Positions 60,628 through 64,000 of a stretch of 64,000 nucleotides of DNA are shown in pieces. The stretch comes from Candidatus Gastranaerophilales bacterium (GTDB lineage Bacteria; Cyanobacteriota; Vampirovibrionia; Gastranaerophilales; Gastranaerophilaceae). Each line of letters begins with the position of its first letter. The stretch's first letter is position 1. The stretch lies in NCBI GenBank assembly GCA_944322845.1, contig CALUQE010000004.1, forward strand, positions 1-64,000, given 5' to 3'. A program made the position numbers and the translations under genes. The notes under the pieces were generated by a model. The model searched no databases, was not told the origin of the DNA, and worked only from the letters and a program-made list of their open reading frames with translations.

Positions 60628-60792
60628 CCAGAGGGGGGGTAAATGTATTGAGTTAATAGGTGAGACTACAAGACCAATGTCTTTCTAGGGGGTAAATGTA
60701 TTAGGTTAACAGGTGAGACTACAAGACCAATGTCTTTCTAAGGGTAAATGTATTGAATTGACAGGTGAAACTACAAGACTAATGTCCCTTAA
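60628..60792. repeat. Tandem repeat array C (three 52-53 bp units)
   Basis: Three well-kept units: a G run of seven, five and three bases, TAAATGTATTRRRTTRAYAG, GTGARACTACAAGACYAATG, TCYYTYWA. The TAAATGTATT cores start at 60640, 60693 and 60745. AGACCAATGTCT in the first two units is a small inverted repeat. Same family as arrays A and B. The remaining bases to 60853 hold nothing I can identify. Confidence 0.87.
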
Positions 60793-60853
60793 ATCCCTGC
60801 TCACTAACCATATATTTCCCTCCTGCATGACTTTTAAAAAATATTCATTATAT

Positions 60854-60879
60854 AAATATCGTACATATATACGATATTT
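60854..60879. promoter_or_regulatory. Operator-like palindrome before the TPR gene
   Basis: AAATATCGTA-CATATA-TACGATATTT, two perfect 10-bp arms about 62 bases before the TTG start at 60941. The size and symmetry suit a dimeric regulator such as the XRE protein at 33612, which is only a guess. Confidence 0.45.
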
Positions 60880-60940
60880 TAATAAAACGGTAAAGAACGT
60901 CGAATAATATCCGATAATACAAAAGGAAGGACGGTTTATA

Positions 60941-62617
60941 TTGTTTAACACAATGAATACAGTACGCCCTCGCCCTTATCCTCAGAGGGAAACAGGCAGT
61001 TATAACGCAGGCAGCGACAGTACCGACAAGGACGGTCACAACGGTAACGCGCAAGATCAGCGCGGCCAGCAAAACCAGCGTACAATTGCCAGAGGCAGAG
61101 CTGAAGATATACAGCAGGCTCAGGGAACACCGCGTCAGGCAATATATTCGCCTGCAAATAACGCATACCCGTCCTCACATCCGCAAAGACAGACATATCA
61201 GGTTCAAACCCCGCCGCCTATCAGATACAGCCCGCATCAGGTTAATCCTATGCAATATCAGGCAGCTCATGCCGGATACCAGCCTATAGGTAACCAAGCA
61301 CCCGCTCCTACTCCGGCTCCTATGCCGCAAGCTCCGCAGAGAAGCAATAAAGTTAATATTGCCCAGATACTAAAAGATTTCAGAAACACGATTAAAGCAA
61401 TTGCAACACCTGCAGATATTGAAGAGCAGGTTAATCATTACCTTCAAATTGTTGAACAGCAGGTAAGAGGACCGCATCCGCAGGTCAATTTAATTCAGAG
61501 TAATCTGAAAATTGCAGCTTCCATGCTGGACAGATACATTTCAGATACTTTAAACAAAGATTCAAAAGTTGTTCAAAACTGGCTTGATGCATTATTCTTA
61601 CAGAAGATTAACTATAACTATGATGAAGCAGAAGTTAATCCGAATTTCCTTGTAAAATTCCCTGAAAACAGGAAAGAAGAGAAAAAGCCGGCGCCGCAGC
61701 AGGAACCGGAGATTCAGCCTGCTCATGAAGAAATTCCGCAAGCTGCGGCGCCGGAAGAAGAAGTTATTGAAATCGAGCCGGAAGAATTAACGCTTGAAGA
61801 AGAATTTGTTCAGGCTAAAGAAACTATATCTAAAAAACCAAATATAACCATCATTCCGCAGGACACAAAATTAAAATCTCTGTTTGTGGAAGCTAAAAAA
61901 CAAGCTTTCTCCAATAACCCGCAAAGAGCAATGCAGATTTTCAAAGAAGCATTCACAAGAGCGCAGGAACTTAAAGATAACGAAACCCAGTCAAGAATCT
62001 GTCTTGAAATAGGAAAAATCTATGATGACAACGATCACTATGTTCAGGCACTCAACAGTTACAACAGATCTTTGCAATATACAACTGATGTTAATGTAAA
62101 ATCAAGAGCACATTTTTCAATGGCTCAGATTTATGATGATATTAATGAAGTTGAACCGGCATTAAATCACTACATGACATCAATTTCTTACGCAGGAAAA
62201 TCTGACGATTTAATCGGACAGTCTGATTCTCTTACAAGAATGGCAAATATTTTTACAGACAAATACGATGAAGGCGCATTTGATTATTATGATGTTGCAA
62301 GAAAACTCATTGAACAAACAAGCGATAACTCAATGAAAGGGTACGTTTTAAGCAACACGGCAGATGCCTGCGTTCAGTTCAAGAAAAAAGATAAAGCTTT
62401 AAAATATTATGCGGAAGCTGTTAAAAACTATGAACACTCAAATTCAAAAGAAGAAATAGCAAGAAACTACAAAGCTGCCGCAGAATTAATGATTGATTTC
62501 AACAGCCCTAATAAAGCTAAATCTCTTTTAAAGAAAGCACTTGTAAATGCAGTTAAAACAACCAACGAAGATTTAGTTTCAGAAATCAATGCTCTGCTTG
62601 CCTCTGTTGATGCATAA
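60941..62617 (+). CDS. TPR protein with disordered Pro/Gln-rich N terminus
   Basis: A 558-residue cytoplasmic protein. Residues 1-135 are Pro/Gln/Tyr-rich and probably disordered; 136-225 form a helical domain; 230-290 is an acidic linker; and 300-555 hold about six TPR repeats (for example ETQSRICLEIGKIYDDNDHYVQALNSYNRSL). The start is TTG with GGAAGGA upstream. The TPRs suggest a scaffold. Partners are unknown. Confidence 0.8.
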   Translation: MFNTMNTVRPRPYPQRETGSYNAGSDSTDKDGHNGNAQDQRGQQNQRTIARGRAEDIQQAQGTPRQAIYSPANNAYPSSHPQRQTYQVQTPPPIRYSPHQVNPMQYQAAHAGYQPIGNQAPAPTPAPMPQAPQRSNKVNIAQILKDFRNTIKAIATPADIEEQVNHYLQIVEQQVRGPHPQVNLIQSNLKIAASMLDRYISDTLNKDSKVVQNWLDALFLQKINYNYDEAEVNPNFLVKFPENRKEEKKPAPQQEPEIQPAHEEIPQAAAPEEEVIEIEPEELTLEEEFVQAKETISKKPNITIIPQDTKLKSLFVEAKKQAFSNNPQRAMQIFKEAFTRAQELKDNETQSRICLEIGKIYDDNDHYVQALNSYNRSLQYTTDVNVKSRAHFSMAQIYDDINEVEPALNHYMTSISYAGKSDDLIGQSDSLTRMANIFTDKYDEGAFDYYDVARKLIEQTSDNSMKGYVLSNTADACVQFKKKDKALKYYAEAVKNYEHSNSKEEIARNYKAAAELMIDFNSPNKAKSLLKKALVNAVKTTNEDLVSEINALLASVDA

Positions 62618-62638
62618 TCGCCTCTCCAAGTATTTTTT

Positions 62639-63445
62639 TTATTCCTTAACAGCACCGTCCATCGGATTATTAATCAAATATTTTTTACCGATAACAAAAA
62701 TTAGTATTACGGGAACAGAACAAATACAAGAGCATGCCATTAATTCGCCCCAGAGCGTTATTTCTCTGAAAGAGCCTTTAAAAATTGTAAGCCCCAGAGC
62801 AAGCGTCCGCATACTTTCGGTATTTGTTACAATCAAAGGCCACATAAAACTATTCCAGGTTGTAACAAAAGTAAAAATTCCGAGAGTTGCAATCGCAGGA
62901 AGCGCGCAGGGAAGAGCAATTTTGCAGAAAGTTTGGAATATGTTGCACCCGTCGAGCTTGGAAGCATCTTCGAGTTCTTTTGAGAACCCGAGAAAATACT
63001 GCCTCATCATAAATACGCCGAACCCGCCGAATATTCCCGGAACAATAAGCGCCTGATAAGTATTTATCCAGCCGAGCTTGCTCATAATAAAAAACAGAGG
63101 AACAATATTTACCTGCGGCGGAACCATCATTGTGAGAATAATTATGAAAAATAAAATATCTTTTCCTTTAAAGTTTGTCCTTGCAAAACCGTACCCCGCA
63201 AGTGCCGCAATTATTACCTGTCCGAGAGTTGTAAAAAGTGCAACGATTAAACTGTTTAAGAAATAGCGCACAACGGGTATTGATGAAAAAACATTTTTGT
63301 AACTTAATAAAGACAGATTGATGTTTTGATAGTTCGTGAAAATGTTCTCTTCTCCGCTCAAAGAAATCAGAAACATCATCAAAAACGGCACAAACATTGA
63401 CACTGCCATTAAAATTAAAATAAGGTGCAAAAAAATTTTTTTCAT
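62639..63445 (-). CDS. Carbohydrate ABC transporter permease (MalG type), orphan 2
   Basis: A 268-residue permease with six membrane segments and the loop LEDASKLDGCNIFQTFCKIALP. Like the 51941 gene it lacks a MalF partner, ATPase or binding protein nearby. Its C-terminus (NPMDGAVKE) resembles that of the other permease (NDGAVKG). TAAAAT six bases before ATG and the absence of a ribosome site suggest a leaderless mRNA. Confidence 0.88.
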   Translation of the reverse strand: MKKIFLHLILILMAVSMFVPFLMMFLISLSGEENIFTNYQNINLSLLSYKNVFSSIPVVRYFLNSLIVALFTTLGQVIIAALAGYGFARTNFKGKDILFFIIILTMMVPPQVNIVPLFFIMSKLGWINTYQALIVPGIFGGFGVFMMRQYFLGFSKELEDASKLDGCNIFQTFCKIALPCALPAIATLGIFTFVTTWNSFMWPLIVTNTESMRTLALGLTIFKGSFREITLWGELMACSCICSVPVILIFVIGKKYLINNPMDGAVKE

Positions 63446-63490
63446 ACTTTTATTTTAGTATAAAACTATTTTTATTATCAGATAATTATC

Positions 63491-64000
63491 ATGAAATCGT
63501 CGGTTTTAATTAACAGAATACTTGATTCCTCATCACTTGCAGCCGGAATGTTTATAGCAAGCGGCTGTTACAAGACATATAAAGATTACAAAACCGCAAG
63601 CCCCGAATACAAAGATCGTTTTCTCGTAAAAGACTGCGTAATTCTATCCGGCGCCGCACTAGGAATGTTTGCACATAACGCAGCTTCTAATAAAATTTCT
63701 AACTCAAAACTTTATAACCAAATTATTACCGATATCTCAAAAAAAGTTAACGCTTCAAGTATAAAAAACGGGATAAAAACTTCGCTTCAATACACAACGG
63801 ATATTATCAAAGATATGACCTCAGGTTTTTTGTCAACGGCAGCAGGTATTATAGGTGCTCTGTCAGCGGATTATCTGTTATCCAAAACATCTTTTGAACA
63901 GCCAAAATATGTTGAAACAATTGAAGAAAAAGATAAGCTTGCAATGTATCTGGAAAACAATCTTGCAAAATTTACGGATGAAAACACCAGAAATGTTATA
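63491..64000 (+). CDS. Unknown membrane protein, truncated by the window end
   Basis: The frame is open from ATG at 63491 to the last base, giving 170 residues. It begins MKSSVLINRILDSSSLAAGMF. Hydrophobic stretches lie near 13-26, 50-62 and 115-135 (TSGFLSTAAGIIGALSADYLL), in the style of the 3237 membrane protein. I recognise no family. The C-terminal end is not in the window. Confidence 0.6.
   Translation, partial: MKSSVLINRILDSSSLAAGMFIASGCYKTYKDYKTASPEYKDRFLVKDCVILSGAALGMFAHNAASNKISNSKLYNQIITDISKKVNASSIKNGIKTSLQYTTDIIKDMTSGFLSTAAGIIGALSADYLLSKTSFEQPKYVETIEEKDKLAMYLENNLAKFTDENTRNVI

Noticed and set aside
60628..60792. CRISPR array
   Set aside because: Units are 52-60 bp with conserved and variable parts but no 28-37 bp repeats alternating with unique spacers, and no cas genes are present.

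Overview
The window looks like a chromosome piece from an uncultured, low-GC, Gram-negative fermenter of the Gastranaerophilales type (non-photosynthetic relatives of Cyanobacteria, class Vampirovibrionia/Melainabacteria). This assignment is inferred, not proven. It rests on outer-membrane genes (TolC, MacA-like adaptor, AsmA-like protein), LL-diaminopimelate aminotransferase, ThyX, a bifunctional Rel, and many lineage-specific small or membrane proteins carrying a short N-terminal motif of the form V-S/T/N-F-x-G/A/S. No rRNA, prophage or CRISPR array is present. There is one tRNA (Ala, TGC).

Layout. 1-3.2 kb: ribosomal protein L21, a MATE exporter, a Bcp peroxiredoxin and a PnuC vitamin transporter. 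3.2-6.2 kb: lineage-specific proteins around a 140-bp inverted-repeat element. 6.2-10.5 kb: ThyX with a solute-binding protein, then a phosphohexomutase and GtrA-like protein. 10.6-17.1 kb: an orphan FliD filament cap, RecN with an acidic-tailed TPR protein, small motif-bearing proteins and a PilZ protein. 17.1-25 kb: HAD hydrolase, YidD, two PlsC-like acyltransferases, a RelA/SpoT-like protein convergent with the genuine Rel, and a CoA-activase-related protein. 25-33.5 kb: MutL, a TolC/MacA pair, hemerythrin, NAD kinase, DUF151 protein and DapL. 33.6-37 kb: an XRE regulator, tRNA-Ala, an AT-rich lipase/membrane-protein pair and a DnaB C-terminal-domain protein. 37-41.8 kb: CoA-disulfide reductase-rhodanese fusion, acetyltransferase, a secreted double-CMD/cupin protein and a flavodoxin-like reductase. 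41.9-48.6 kb: GlyS, two TRL-like exported proteins, ketopantoate reductase-like and CMP-sugar synthetase-like genes, a STAS-like protein, a possible structured RNA and a lytic transglycosylase. 48.6-64 kb: a large motif-bearing membrane protein, a CLC channel, two lone MalG-type permeases, AsmA-like, AGCS symporter, an endonuclease IV-like protein, a formyltransferase, a C_GCAxxG_C_C protein, a TPR protein and a truncated membrane protein.

The main non-routine signals are: (1) tandem arrays of a 52-60 bp repeat in three intergenic regions, always in the same orientation and ending at or next to the -35 region of a minus-strand promoter (rel, the flavodoxin gene, the C_GCAxxG_C_C gene); (2) a RelA/SpoT-fold protein that keeps the key synthetase residues and carries the lineage motif, four bases from rel; (3) the recurring V-S-F-x-G motif in otherwise unrelated proteins; (4) many genes with a consensus -10 box 6-7 nt before ATG and no ribosome binding site, pointing to widespread leaderless transcripts; (5) shared upstream boxes before the small lineage-specific genes; and (6) an unclassified RNA-like leader before the lytic transglycosylase.
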